Positions 19,463 to 26,950 of a DNA stretch of 64,000 bases are shown piece after piece. Under the pieces are notes generated by a model. That model had not been told where the DNA came from and made no database searches. It saw only the letters and a program-made list of their open reading frames with translations. Source of the stretch: Colwellia sp. Its GTDB lineage: Bacteria; Pseudomonadota; Gammaproteobacteria; Enterobacterales; Alteromonadaceae. The stretch lies in assembly GCA_020630795.1 (NCBI GenBank), contig JAHDIK010000005.1, forward strand, positions 10,346 through 74,345, written 5' to 3'. The translations under genes were made by a program, and so were the position numbers. Every line of letters starts with the position of its first letter. Position 1 is the first letter of the stretch.

Positions 19463-20284
19463 ATGAGTACGCGGCTATTAATTACAGGCGGAGCTACGGG
19501 GCTTGGTAAAGCAATCGCAGTTGCGTGGGCCAAACATTTAGGGACCCACGTTAAAATTTGTGTTGCAGATATTAACGAACAACGTGCAAACGAAACGGTA
19601 AAAGAATTAACCACGTTTGGAGCAGAAGCTTTTTTCTGTCACTGTGATATTACGCAACAAAGCGATATTGACCAATTAAAGCAATCAATTGTAGGTAAGT
19701 GGCAAGGTGTCGATATTGTTGTCAACAATGCGGGCGTTGCAACTGGTGGTTCGTTGCAAGGTGAATCAATAGAACAATGGCAATGGGTGTTAAATATTAA
19801 CTTGATTGGCATGGTAAGAGTCAGCCAAGCATTTTTACCTGTTTTTAATAGCCAAGGTAATGGTTATTTTATCAATGTTGCATCGCAAGCAGGATTAACG
19901 CCTATTCCATTTATGAACAGCTATAACGCGGTAAAAGCTGCGGTCATTAGTTTGTCAGAAACAATGAAGTTAGAGCTTGCTCCTAACAATATTGATGTAA
20001 GTGTCGTGTGCCCTAGTTTTTTTAAAACCAATTTAGATGAATCTATGCGTTCGAGTGAACCCGCAATGGTTACCATGATGAACAGGGCTTTCGAAAAATC
20101 TGACATAACCGCAGAAGATGTGGCAGAAAAAATCTATCAACAGGCTCAATCGCGCGAATTTTTAATACTGACTCATAAGTTAGGTAAGCAAGCGTATTTA
20201 ATGAAAAAACTTTTACCCAGTAAGTGGTATATCAAGAGCATGCTGAAAAAAACAAAGTCAATGCAACGCCTTGTTAACAAATAA
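19463..20284 (+). CDS. Short-chain dehydrogenase/reductase (SDR), first copy
   Basis: A 273-residue classical SDR with the cofactor motif TGGATGLG near the N-terminus, NNAGVA, and the catalytic S-Y-K set (VASQAGLT, then YNAVKAA). Its C-terminus is basic (KWYIKSMLKKTKSMQRLVNK). SDRs interconvert alcohols and ketones with NAD(P). The gene begins 18 bases after the acyl-CoA dehydrogenase gene and precedes the kinase gene, so it is a pathway enzyme of the island, perhaps oxidising a hydroxyacyl intermediate; LvaD of the levulinate operon is also an SDR. Confidence 0.88.
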   Translation: MSTRLLITGGATGLGKAIAVAWAKHLGTHVKICVADINEQRANETVKELTTFGAEAFFCHCDITQQSDIDQLKQSIVGKWQGVDIVVNNAGVATGGSLQGESIEQWQWVLNINLIGMVRVSQAFLPVFNSQGNGYFINVASQAGLTPIPFMNSYNAVKAAVISLSETMKLELAPNNIDVSVVCPSFFKTNLDESMRSSEPAMVTMMNRAFEKSDITAEDVAEKIYQQAQSREFLILTHKLGKQAYLMKKLLPSKWYIKSMLKKTKSMQRLVNK

Positions 20285-20300
20285 TTTTAGGTAAGTAAGT

Positions 20301-21371
20301 ATGAGTAATTCTTTATTAGATCAGGCAAAAAAAGTACGTGAGGGCGAAGAGCTTAACGTAAAAAACGTTGATGATTGGTTGAAAGGTCAATTAGATGATT
20401 TGTCAGGTCAACCAACAGTCACTCAGTATTCTGGAGGAGCGTCTAATTGGACGTATTGTCTAGATTATCCTGAAAAATCTGTGATTTTACGTAGAGCCCC
20501 AAATGGTACAAAAGCTAAGGGCGCTCATGACATGGGGAGAGAGTTTCGCTTACAAAAAGCATTAAAACCTGTGTACGACTACGTTCCCAATATGTTGGCA
20601 TTTTGTGAAGATAGTAACGTTCTTGGTACTGACTTTTATGTAATGCAAAAGTTTACGGGGATTATTCCTCGTAAAAATTTACCTCGGGACTTGTCGGTTA
20701 GTCAGCCGCAAACGCAAAAATTATGCGAAAACGTACTCGACTGTTTAGTTGATTTACATAAAGTCGATTATAAACAAGCGGGTTTAGATCACTTAGGTAA
20801 AGGCGCGGGTTATACCCAAAGACAAATTTCAGGTTGGAGTGAACGGTTCTCTAAAGCAAAAACGTGGAACGTGCTGTCAGGTAAGTTTGTTATGAAATGG
20901 CTAGAGGCAAACATGCCTTCAACAGAGCGTATTTGTATCACCCATAACGATTTTAGGTTTGATAATGTGGTACTAGATCCATCTGATTATACTCAGGTTA
21001 TGGGTGTATTAGACTGGGAGTTGGCTACACTCGGCGACCCATTGATGGATTTAGGAAATACTCTGGCGTACTGGGTTGAGAAAGATGATGATTTTCTTGC
21101 TCAGTCTACACGCCGTCAACCAACGCATTTAGACGGTATGTTTACACGTAAAGAAGTGGTTGATTACTACTGTAAAAAAATGAACATAGAGGTTGATGAC
21201 TTCACTTTTTATGAAGTGTATGGTTTGTTTCGTTTAGCGGGTATCGTTCAACAAATTTATTACCGCTATCATCATGGGCAAACCAAAAACCCAGCTTTTA
21301 AAAACTTTTGGATTTTTGTGCATTATTTAATGTGGCGATGTAAAAAAGCCATTAAAAATCAAGGCAAGTAA
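20301..21371 (+). CDS. APH-like phosphotransferase, ACAD10/ACAD11 N-terminal type kinase
   Basis: The 356-residue protein has the aminoglycoside phosphotransferase/choline kinase fold. It shows GGASNWTYCLDY (nucleotide loop), the catalytic HNDFRFDNVVLD and the metal-binding VLDWELATLGDPLMDLGNTLAYW, the last being the signature of the kinase domain fused to ACAD10/11 in animals and of LvaA in Pseudomonas. Those relatives phosphorylate the hydroxyl of 4-hydroxyacyl-CoA. Antibiotic resistance is therefore very unlikely as its function. It lies between an SDR gene and a histidine phosphatase gene with gaps of 16 and 2 bases, in an operon with the ACAD10/11-like dehydrogenase. Confidence 0.88.
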   Translation: MSNSLLDQAKKVREGEELNVKNVDDWLKGQLDDLSGQPTVTQYSGGASNWTYCLDYPEKSVILRRAPNGTKAKGAHDMGREFRLQKALKPVYDYVPNMLAFCEDSNVLGTDFYVMQKFTGIIPRKNLPRDLSVSQPQTQKLCENVLDCLVDLHKVDYKQAGLDHLGKGAGYTQRQISGWSERFSKAKTWNVLSGKFVMKWLEANMPSTERICITHNDFRFDNVVLDPSDYTQVMGVLDWELATLGDPLMDLGNTLAYWVEKDDDFLAQSTRRQPTHLDGMFTRKEVVDYYCKKMNIEVDDFTFYEVYGLFRLAGIVQQIYYRYHHGQTKNPAFKNFWIFVHYLMWRCKKAIKNQGK

Positions 21372-21373
21372 CC

Positions 21374-22066
21374 ATGGCGAAAATCTATTTAATTCGACAT
21401 GGTCAAGCGAGCTTTTCGGCAGACGACTACGATCAGCTGTCAGATACTGGAATAGAACAAGCCAAGCTGTTGAATCAGGCGATAACTACTAAACAATTAC
21501 AGCCAGACGTTATTGTGACCGGTTCAATGTTAAGACATAAGCAAACTGCACAATATAGCCTGCCTAACAGTAACTTAGCGCAACAAGATGATCGTTGGAA
21601 CGAATACGACCATCAAAATATATTAGCGGTTTATAAAAAAGAATTTTCCACCCCTCAGTTAATGCGAGAATTTTTGCGCAAACAAGCTAATCCTACAGCG
21701 GCGTTTCAACAACATTTTATTGCTGCGATTGAGCAGTGGATATCAACTCCAGAATCAGAGTCTGACAGGTATACCGAGTCTTGGGATGCATTTAAAAATC
21801 GCGTGATATCAGCGTTGAAGCATTATGCAGAACAATACCAAGGGCAAACGATTTTAATTTATAGCTCTGGAGGCCCTATTAGCCTAGTCGCAAGCTATCT
21901 ACAAGGACTGCCTTTAACACAGTTTATACGTGTTAACTGGACATTGGTAAACGGTGGAATAACCAAAGTAATTGCTCGTGGTGAAGCAAAAAAACTGATG
22001 CTTTCTACATTAAATGAACACAATATTTTTGAACAACATAATAAAAAATTGATTACATACACCTAA
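21374..22066 (+). CDS. Histidine phosphatase (phosphoglycerate mutase-like) family protein
   Basis: A 230-residue histidine phosphatase superfamily protein. The catalytic RHG motif is present in IYLIRHGQASF at the N-terminus, and the second arginine of the pocket is in TGSMLRHKQTA. The usual second catalytic histidine near the C-terminal third, in the motif GGPISLV, appears replaced: family members normally read GGxI with a His before it, here YSSGGPIS. Two bases separate it from the kinase stop codon, so co-translation is likely. It could remove phosphate from a pathway intermediate, balancing the kinase, but the substrate is unknown. The replacement at the second His deserves alignment before activity is assumed. 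Confidence 0.78.
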   Translation: MAKIYLIRHGQASFSADDYDQLSDTGIEQAKLLNQAITTKQLQPDVIVTGSMLRHKQTAQYSLPNSNLAQQDDRWNEYDHQNILAVYKKEFSTPQLMREFLRKQANPTAAFQQHFIAAIEQWISTPESESDRYTESWDAFKNRVISALKHYAEQYQGQTILIYSSGGPISLVASYLQGLPLTQFIRVNWTLVNGGITKVIARGEAKKLMLSTLNEHNIFEQHNKKLITYT

Positions 22067-22123
22067 AAAAAACAACACGTTATACAACAGAGTGTGGCAC
22101 ACAATAATAATGGCGGAATAACA

Positions 22124-22873
22124 ATGATCAGACAAAATATTTTAATTACCGGTGCAAGTTCAGGATTAGGTAAAGGTATGGCAAGAGAGTTTGCTAAACA
22201 AGGCCGCAATCTAGCGTTATGTGCACGTCGTATGGAAAACTTAGAAGAAATAAAGCAAGAATTAGAACAGCTTAACCCAAACATTACCGTGCTTATTAAG
22301 TCACTTGATGTGAATGATCATGACAGCGTATTCGAAGTGTTTAAGGCGTTTAAAAGTGAATTTGGCTCGCTTGACCGAATTATAATTAACGCTGGTATGG
22401 GTAAAGGAGCATCGATAGGTACTGGGTATTTTCACGCAAATAAGCAAACGGCTGAAACCAACTTTATTGCAGCCATCGCACAAGCTGAAGCCGCAATGGA
22501 AATTTTTAGAGACCAAAACGCAGGGCATTTAGTTACTATTTCATCTATTAGTGCGGTTCGTGGTTTTAGGCGAGCAATGACTGTTTATGCCGCGACTAAA
22601 GCAGCAATAACGTCACTGAGTGAAGGTATTAGGGTAGATGTTATGAACACGCCAATAAAAGTAACGTGTGTTCATCCTGGTTTTATACGGACCGAAATTA
22701 ACGAAAAAGTGAAAACAGTCCCGTTTATAGTCGATTTAGAAACCGGTTGTAAAGCTATGGTATCGGCAATCAATAAGGAGAAAGCCCGAAGTTTTGTCCC
22801 TACATGGCCATGGGCATTTTTGCATTGGGTGTTAAGAATAATACCAAGCAGTATGCTACGCAAAATGAGCTAG
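22124..22873 (+). CDS. Short-chain dehydrogenase/reductase (SDR), second copy
   Basis: A 249-residue classical SDR with TGASSGLG (cofactor loop), NAGMG, SSISAV and YAATKAA carrying the S-Y-K catalytic residues. I take the ATG at 22124, preceded by GGCGGA, over a GTG at 22094. It is the last gene of the operon. It is not a close duplicate of the SDR at 19463: the loop sequence and C-terminus differ. Its role is probably another alcohol/ketone step, or membrane-lipid related oxidoreduction; the substrate is unknown. Confidence 0.86.
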   Translation: MIRQNILITGASSGLGKGMAREFAKQGRNLALCARRMENLEEIKQELEQLNPNITVLIKSLDVNDHDSVFEVFKAFKSEFGSLDRIIINAGMGKGASIGTGYFHANKQTAETNFIAAIAQAEAAMEIFRDQNAGHLVTISSISAVRGFRRAMTVYAATKAAITSLSEGIRVDVMNTPIKVTCVHPGFIRTEINEKVKTVPFIVDLETGCKAMVSAINKEKARSFVPTWPWAFLHWVLRIIPSSMLRKMS

Positions 22874-23099
22874 ATTTTTCAAACATATATAAATATTTGT
22901 ATTGTGAGTTAACACCCGTGTTGAAAGTAAATGCATTGGTATCACACAATAAATTCCCCACAGGAAAATCGGAAGGATTTCGATTAGAGGCGATAAATTA
23001 TTTTTTGAATACCTGACTTTATGTGGTCTTACTTGTAGATTTTGTCTTTATGAACCATACCTAAGAATATAGATTATTTTTTTAAGTTAACTGGGTTTG

Positions 23100-23118
23100 T
23101 ATGTATTTTGAATACATA
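23100..23118. promoter_or_regulatory. 19-base palindrome, candidate operator
   Basis: TATGTATT, a 3-base centre TTG, then AATACATA: a perfect 8+8 dyad about 105 bases before the matrixin start. It looks like an operator for a dimeric regulator. Confidence 0.4.
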
Positions 23119-23153
23119 TGTTACTTTTACTAATATTTTGAATGATTTATCAA

Positions 23154-23192
23154 CATTTTATGATGACTAGTGTTGAGTAACCTCATAAAATG
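23154..23192 (+). promoter_or_regulatory. Leader hairpin before the matrixin gene
   Basis: A perfect 10-bp stem (CATTTTATGA / TCATAAAATG) closes a 19-base loop and ends 30 bases before the preferred start codon. It has no T tract, so it is more like a leader structure or operator than a terminator. Confidence 0.4.
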
Positions 23193-23222
23193 AGCGTAAA
23201 TTGTTATACAAGAGTAATCATA

Positions 23223-23945
23223 ATGAGAAATATAAAGTACGTTATTCAAACAGCATCTTTGATCATGATGTTGTTATTACCGTTTAGTAGTAATGCTGGG
23301 CTTATTTCAGGACATAAATGGGGCGACTCGACAATGGGGACTTCTGGTGGTGAAGTGACATGGAGCCTCATGCCTAGTGGTGTGTCGTGTGCTGGTACGT
23401 TCGAACCCTCGCCATGTACAGTTTCGTCTTTATCGAGTTTCATGCCGACAGGTTTTCTCACTGAAATTGAAAGCGCATTTAACCTGTGGTCATCTGTCGC
23501 TGATATAACGTTTAAAATGGAACTTGATGGTGGCCAAAATGCAGGTGCTCCGTCAAATACCGATATTCGTATTGGTGGTCATCTTTTTGATGGATTGTCT
23601 GGTGTTTTGGCGCATGCTTATTATCCTGATGGCAGTAATTTAGGTGGAGATATTCACTTTGACACCGAAGAAAATTGGAACATTAATGGAGCGTTTGTCG
23701 ATATATTTTCTGTAGCGGTGCATGAAATTGGACATGCCATTGGTTTAGGTCACTCTGATAACGATGACGCTGTGATGCATGCACAGTATGACGGCGTAAT
23801 TAATGGATTACACGCTGATGATATATTAACAGTGCAAAGCATCTACGGTGCAAGCGTTCAAGTAAATGTACCAGAACCTAGCTCAATGATGCTGTTTATG
23901 TCGGTTTTAGGTTTGATGTTCGTTAAACAACGTAAATCGCTTTAA
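23223..23945 (+). CDS. PEP-CTERM matrixin-type zinc metalloprotease
   Basis: A 240-residue secreted protein with a signal peptide (MRNIKYVIQTASLIMMLLLP, cleaved near SNAG) and a matrixin catalytic domain with the complete zinc site HEIGHAIGLGH (H167, E168, H171, H177) and the downstream Met-turn VMHA. The C-terminal 25 residues are a PEP-CTERM sorting signal: VPEP at 216-219, a hydrophobic stretch and a terminal basic KQRKSL. Such tails are processed by exosortase, so the protease is probably surface- or matrix-bound. No exosortase is in the window. The start at 23223 gives a proper signal peptide; an upstream ATG at 23190 would add 11 residues. Confidence 0.88.
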   Translation: MRNIKYVIQTASLIMMLLLPFSSNAGLISGHKWGDSTMGTSGGEVTWSLMPSGVSCAGTFEPSPCTVSSLSSFMPTGFLTEIESAFNLWSSVADITFKMELDGGQNAGAPSNTDIRIGGHLFDGLSGVLAHAYYPDGSNLGGDIHFDTEENWNINGAFVDIFSVAVHEIGHAIGLGHSDNDDAVMHAQYDGVINGLHADDILTVQSIYGASVQVNVPEPSSMMLFMSVLGLMFVKQRKSL

Positions 23946-23967
23946 TATATTCCATAAAGCTTGTTCG

Positions 23968-23995
23968 GCGCATTTGTAACGTTTGTCAAATGCGC
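23968..23995 (+). terminator. Possible terminator hairpin after the matrixin gene
   Basis: A 9-bp GC-rich stem (GCGCATTTG / CAAATGCGC) with a 10-base loop lies 23 bases after the stop codon, but without a clear T tract. Confidence 0.4.
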
Positions 23996-24087
23996 TTACC
24001 TTCTACATTTTCTTACAATTTTAATACACTTAAATTACCTCAACTCTGTATATACTGTTCATCTAAATAATTAGATAAACAGATTTT

Positions 24088-25620
24088 ATGCATCCAAAAT
24101 TCTTTATACTTTTTTATGTTGTTGTGGTTGTTTTTACTACCTTGGTAAGTCCGCAAGTGTTCGCTAAAAAGTCAACGGAACCACGATTCGATGAAATTGA
24201 ATTTGAGGCGCCATTTGACTTAACCCACCCTTTAATGACAGTTGATTTATTAACGTTAAATGGAAAAGAAGTAGTTACGTTTTCAGAAGATAAAAAAGGT
24301 AATCGTTGGATTATTGTTTATTCTTTAAACGAACAAAGTGCGTTAGAAGAGAAAAGCAGAGTTGCGTTACCTAAGTCGTTTTATAGCTTCGATATTAGTG
24401 AATATGTAGAAGGTGAGCGACAAACAATCTATTTTTTAACCGATAAAAAACTGTATAAGTTTGGAGAGAAAGAAAGCGAAACTAAAACGCTCACCGAGGT
24501 GTTGCCGATATCATCGATAGCTGTAGGCGAGCAAACTCAATATTTATCAAAAGGTGATTTTTTAATAGATATAAATAGTGATGGCAAAGAAGATGTTTAT
24601 TTAGCAGGCTTTAATGCTACGCATTTGTTTATTACTGAAGCAGGCAATTTTAAGCAAGTAAACTTGCCTATAACACCGCGTACAGAATTTAGCAGTCAAT
24701 CGACTCAATACTTTAAAACGCAACTCTTTTTTACTGACGTAAACTTTGATAGCACTTTAGATATTGCCTATGTAGAAAAAGGCGTACTTATTTATTTTGT
24801 TCAAAGTGATAAAGGTACGTTTGACCTCGAACCTCGTCGACTTGCGATTAATGAAAAAATACATGGTATTGATTGGTGGGACCAACGAGGCTCAGATGGT
24901 GAGCAACTTGATCAAAGTCAGTTGTCATATAAGAGAATTGAGCAATTCAAAGACATTAATGCCGACAGTATTCCTGATATGGTGGTTCGCTTTACTCAGA
25001 GCGAAGGTGTGCTAGACAAAACTAATGACTATGAGGTGTATTTAGGTCAAAACCAAAATAACACATTACAGTTTACTCACGAACCTACAAGCATTATTCG
25101 GGGTGAAGGAACGTTAACCGGCATGCAATTTGTGGATGTTAATAACGATAAAAAATCTGAAATTTTAGTTTCGGGATTTAAACTGGGAGTTTCTCAAATT
25201 ATAGGCGCGATTATCGCGGGAAGTATTGACCAAGACGTGCACCTTTTCTACATGGAAGATAATGACACTTTTAATAAATCTTCTAAAGTTTCAAAAGAAG
25301 TAGAACTGAAATTCAGCTTAAGCTCAGGTACGAGTGGAAGCCCAGTAGTAAAGCTTGCAGATATAGACGGTAATGGCGTTAAAGACCTCATCTTGTCGGA
25401 CGATGACGATAGGTTATTACTGTATATGGGAGGCGATAATGCTTCAATTTTTGCTAAAAGATCAGAGAAATTTAAAACGCTACTGCCAGCACAAGGTGAT
25501 ATGTTGATACATGACGACGTGAATAACGACGGTAAAGACGACTTATTATTAAAGTATGGTAGAGAAGATAATGAAAACTTACGAAACGTATTTAAAATTT
25601 TATTATCTAAAACGCTTTAA
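24088..25620 (+). CDS. Secreted FG-GAP/VCBS-like repeat protein
   Basis: A 510-residue exported protein with a signal peptide (first 26 residues, ending QVFA). The mature part has at least six EF-hand-like calcium loops, each preceding a short hydrophobic strand: DINSDGKED (161-169), DVNFDSTLD, DINADSIPD, DVNNDKKSE, DIDGNGVKD and DVNNDGKDD (from 477). This pattern of DxNxDxxxD repeats is characteristic of FG-GAP/VCBS beta-propeller blades, which often form seven-bladed integrin-like or lectin-like surface proteins. No catalytic motif is seen. Its own promoter region lies in the preceding 140 bases, and a terminator follows. Specific function unknown. Confidence 0.8.
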   Translation: MHPKFFILFYVVVVVFTTLVSPQVFAKKSTEPRFDEIEFEAPFDLTHPLMTVDLLTLNGKEVVTFSEDKKGNRWIIVYSLNEQSALEEKSRVALPKSFYSFDISEYVEGERQTIYFLTDKKLYKFGEKESETKTLTEVLPISSIAVGEQTQYLSKGDFLIDINSDGKEDVYLAGFNATHLFITEAGNFKQVNLPITPRTEFSSQSTQYFKTQLFFTDVNFDSTLDIAYVEKGVLIYFVQSDKGTFDLEPRRLAINEKIHGIDWWDQRGSDGEQLDQSQLSYKRIEQFKDINADSIPDMVVRFTQSEGVLDKTNDYEVYLGQNQNNTLQFTHEPTSIIRGEGTLTGMQFVDVNNDKKSEILVSGFKLGVSQIIGAIIAGSIDQDVHLFYMEDNDTFNKSSKVSKEVELKFSLSSGTSGSPVVKLADIDGNGVKDLILSDDDDRLLLYMGGDNASIFAKRSEKFKTLLPAQGDMLIHDDVNNDGKDDLLLKYGREDNENLRNVFKILLSKTL

Positions 25621-25659
25621 CGTTTATTTTTATCAGTAGTAATTGGGCTGAAGACCACG

Positions 25660-25690
25660 TTAACACTCAAATTTAAAGTGTTAATTTTTT
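25660..25690 (+). terminator. Terminator after the FG-GAP-like gene
   Basis: An 8-bp stem (TTAACACT / AGTGTTAA) with a 9-base loop is followed directly by TTTTTT. Confidence 0.75.
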
Positions 25691-25824
25691 GTTATTTATT
25701 TGGAAGACACTTTAAGATAGAATCATGTGAGTGTTTAATAAACATAACACGAATTTAGAAATGTAATATTTTGGTAATATACTGAATTTGATGCATTTTC
25801 ACATAAAAATTAAAGGAGATTTTC

Positions 25825-26229
25825 ATGGCAAAGTTAACAGACATTGAAGGCGTTGGTGAATCGTACGCAGATAAATTAAAAGAAGCAGGTGTTACTTCTT
25901 CAGACAACTTTTTGAAAACTTGTTGTGATAAAAAAGGTCGCAAAAAGGTTGCTGAAGCAACAGGTATCAGTGAAAAAGTTATCTTAACGTGGGTAAACCA
26001 AGTAGACCTTGCTCGTGTTAAAGGTATTAGCACACAGTACGCTGATTTATTACAAAAATCAGGTGTTGATTCTGTACCTGAATTGGCACAACGTAATGCT
26101 GAAAACCTAGCGGTTAAAATGACTGAAGTAAACGAAGAAAAGAACTTAGTTCGTAAGCTTCCTACTGCTGCTCAAGTAGAAGGTTGGGTTGGTCAAGCTA
26201 AAGAATTACCAAAAGTTGTTACTCACTAA
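25825..26229 (+). CDS. DUF4332 helix-hairpin-helix protein
   Basis: The 134-residue cytoplasmic protein has two helix-hairpin-helix-like units: IEGVGESYADKLKEAGVTSSDNFL at the N-terminus and VKGISTQYADLLQKSGVDSVPELA in the middle, matching the DUF4332 family pattern of (I/V)xGIGxxYAxxLxxAGV. Such units usually contact DNA or protein without catalysis. The gene has a strong ribosome-binding site (AAAGGAG) and its own terminator. No function is established for the family. It faces a DUF937 gene. Confidence 0.85.
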   Translation: MAKLTDIEGVGESYADKLKEAGVTSSDNFLKTCCDKKGRKKVAEATGISEKVILTWVNQVDLARVKGISTQYADLLQKSGVDSVPELAQRNAENLAVKMTEVNEEKNLVRKLPTAAQVEGWVGQAKELPKVVTH

Positions 26230-26245
26230 GTAATTATTTTTGTAT

Positions 26246-26277
26246 AAAAAAAGCTGGCATTAATTGCCAGCTTTTTT
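26246..26277. terminator. Bidirectional terminator between DUF4332 and DUF937 genes
   Basis: A 9-bp stem AAGCTGGCA / TGCCAGCTT with a 5-base loop has an A run on the left and a T run on the right, so it can stop both convergent genes. Confidence 0.85.
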
Positions 26278-26301
26278 ATTGCTTTTAATTGAGTAAAACT
26301 T

Positions 26302-26715
26302 TTAGAAAAAGCTTTTCGCTAATGATGCTAAACCGTCAACACCACCAACTGAATCTAATAAGTTGCCGCCACTGCTAGCTTTGTCAACTAATTGAGGTAA
26401 AACGTCTGATAAACCTTCAGCCGCATCCGACTCACCTAAACCTAGTGCAGAAGCAAAGCCTTGAACTTTATCTGAACCTAAAATGTCTACAACTTGTGAA
26501 GCCGAAATAGATTCGTTGCTACCGTCGCCTAACCATGAAGAAAGTTGAGATTGTAAGCCACCGTTAGACAAAAAGTTTTGTGCTAAACCTGCAATGTCGA
26601 TGTTTCCATCAGCACCGCCAATTAAAGATGTTAATGCATTCTTAATAGTATCAACATCAAGGTTTTCACCTAATTTGCTTTGTACTAATTGAGCACCAAT
26701 TTGTAATAAATCCAT
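26302..26715 (-). CDS. DUF937 (YidB-like) protein
   Basis: A 137-residue protein rich in Gly, Ser and Leu, with the DUF937/YidB signature: repeated short helices, GLAQNFLSNGGLQSQLSSWLGDGSN and the C-terminal SSGGNLLDSVGGVDGLASLAKSFF. No signal peptide is apparent. The YidB family has no confirmed function; E. coli YidB is a small cytoplasmic protein. It converges with the DUF4332 gene on a shared terminator. Confidence 0.85.
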   Translation of the reverse strand: MDLLQIGAQLVQSKLGENLDVDTIKNALTSLIGGADGNIDIAGLAQNFLSNGGLQSQLSSWLGDGSNESISASQVVDILGSDKVQGFASALGLGESDAAEGLSDVLPQLVDKASSGGNLLDSVGGVDGLASLAKSFF

Positions 26716-26950
26716 AAGTCACCTATGTTTCGTCTGTCGCAAACCATTTGCTCCATACCTAGCACACTTTATAACATAAAAATTACAATTTGTTTACTAT
26801 TGCGGTTATTAAGTAAACTATGTTGTTCTTAAATATAAAGGTTTTTAGTAAACACAAAGCACGCGTAATGTTTCTTTAATAGTGATGGGTCATCTATTAC
26901 AATATGAGAATAAAGGCGTATATAAACTTATTAAGGTAATGGACTTATTC
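26716..26950. promoter_or_regulatory. Divergent region between the DUF937 and pldA genes
   Basis: About 235 AT-rich bases between oppositely oriented genes must hold two promoters. No reliable hexamers or repeats were identified. Confidence 0.3.

Larger units (their letters stand above)
22874..23222. other. Gene-free stretch with dyad symmetries before the matrixin gene
   Basis: About 350 AT-rich bases contain no supportable gene. They hold a 19-base palindrome at 23100-23118 and a 10-bp hairpin at 23154-23192. TTTTGAATAC occurs twice (near 23005 and 23107), and a related TATTTTGAAT is found near 23134. These suggest regulatory sites for the downstream gene. Confidence 0.4.

Noticed and set aside
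20301..21371. Aminoglycoside resistance gene
   Set aside because: The kinase shows the ACAD10/11-type motifs and lies in an acyl-CoA catabolic operon, so drug resistance is not supported.
22804..23016. Open frame overlapping the end of the second SDR gene
   Set aside because: It overlaps the conserved SDR 3' end in another frame, has no family features and lies in AT-rich sequence.
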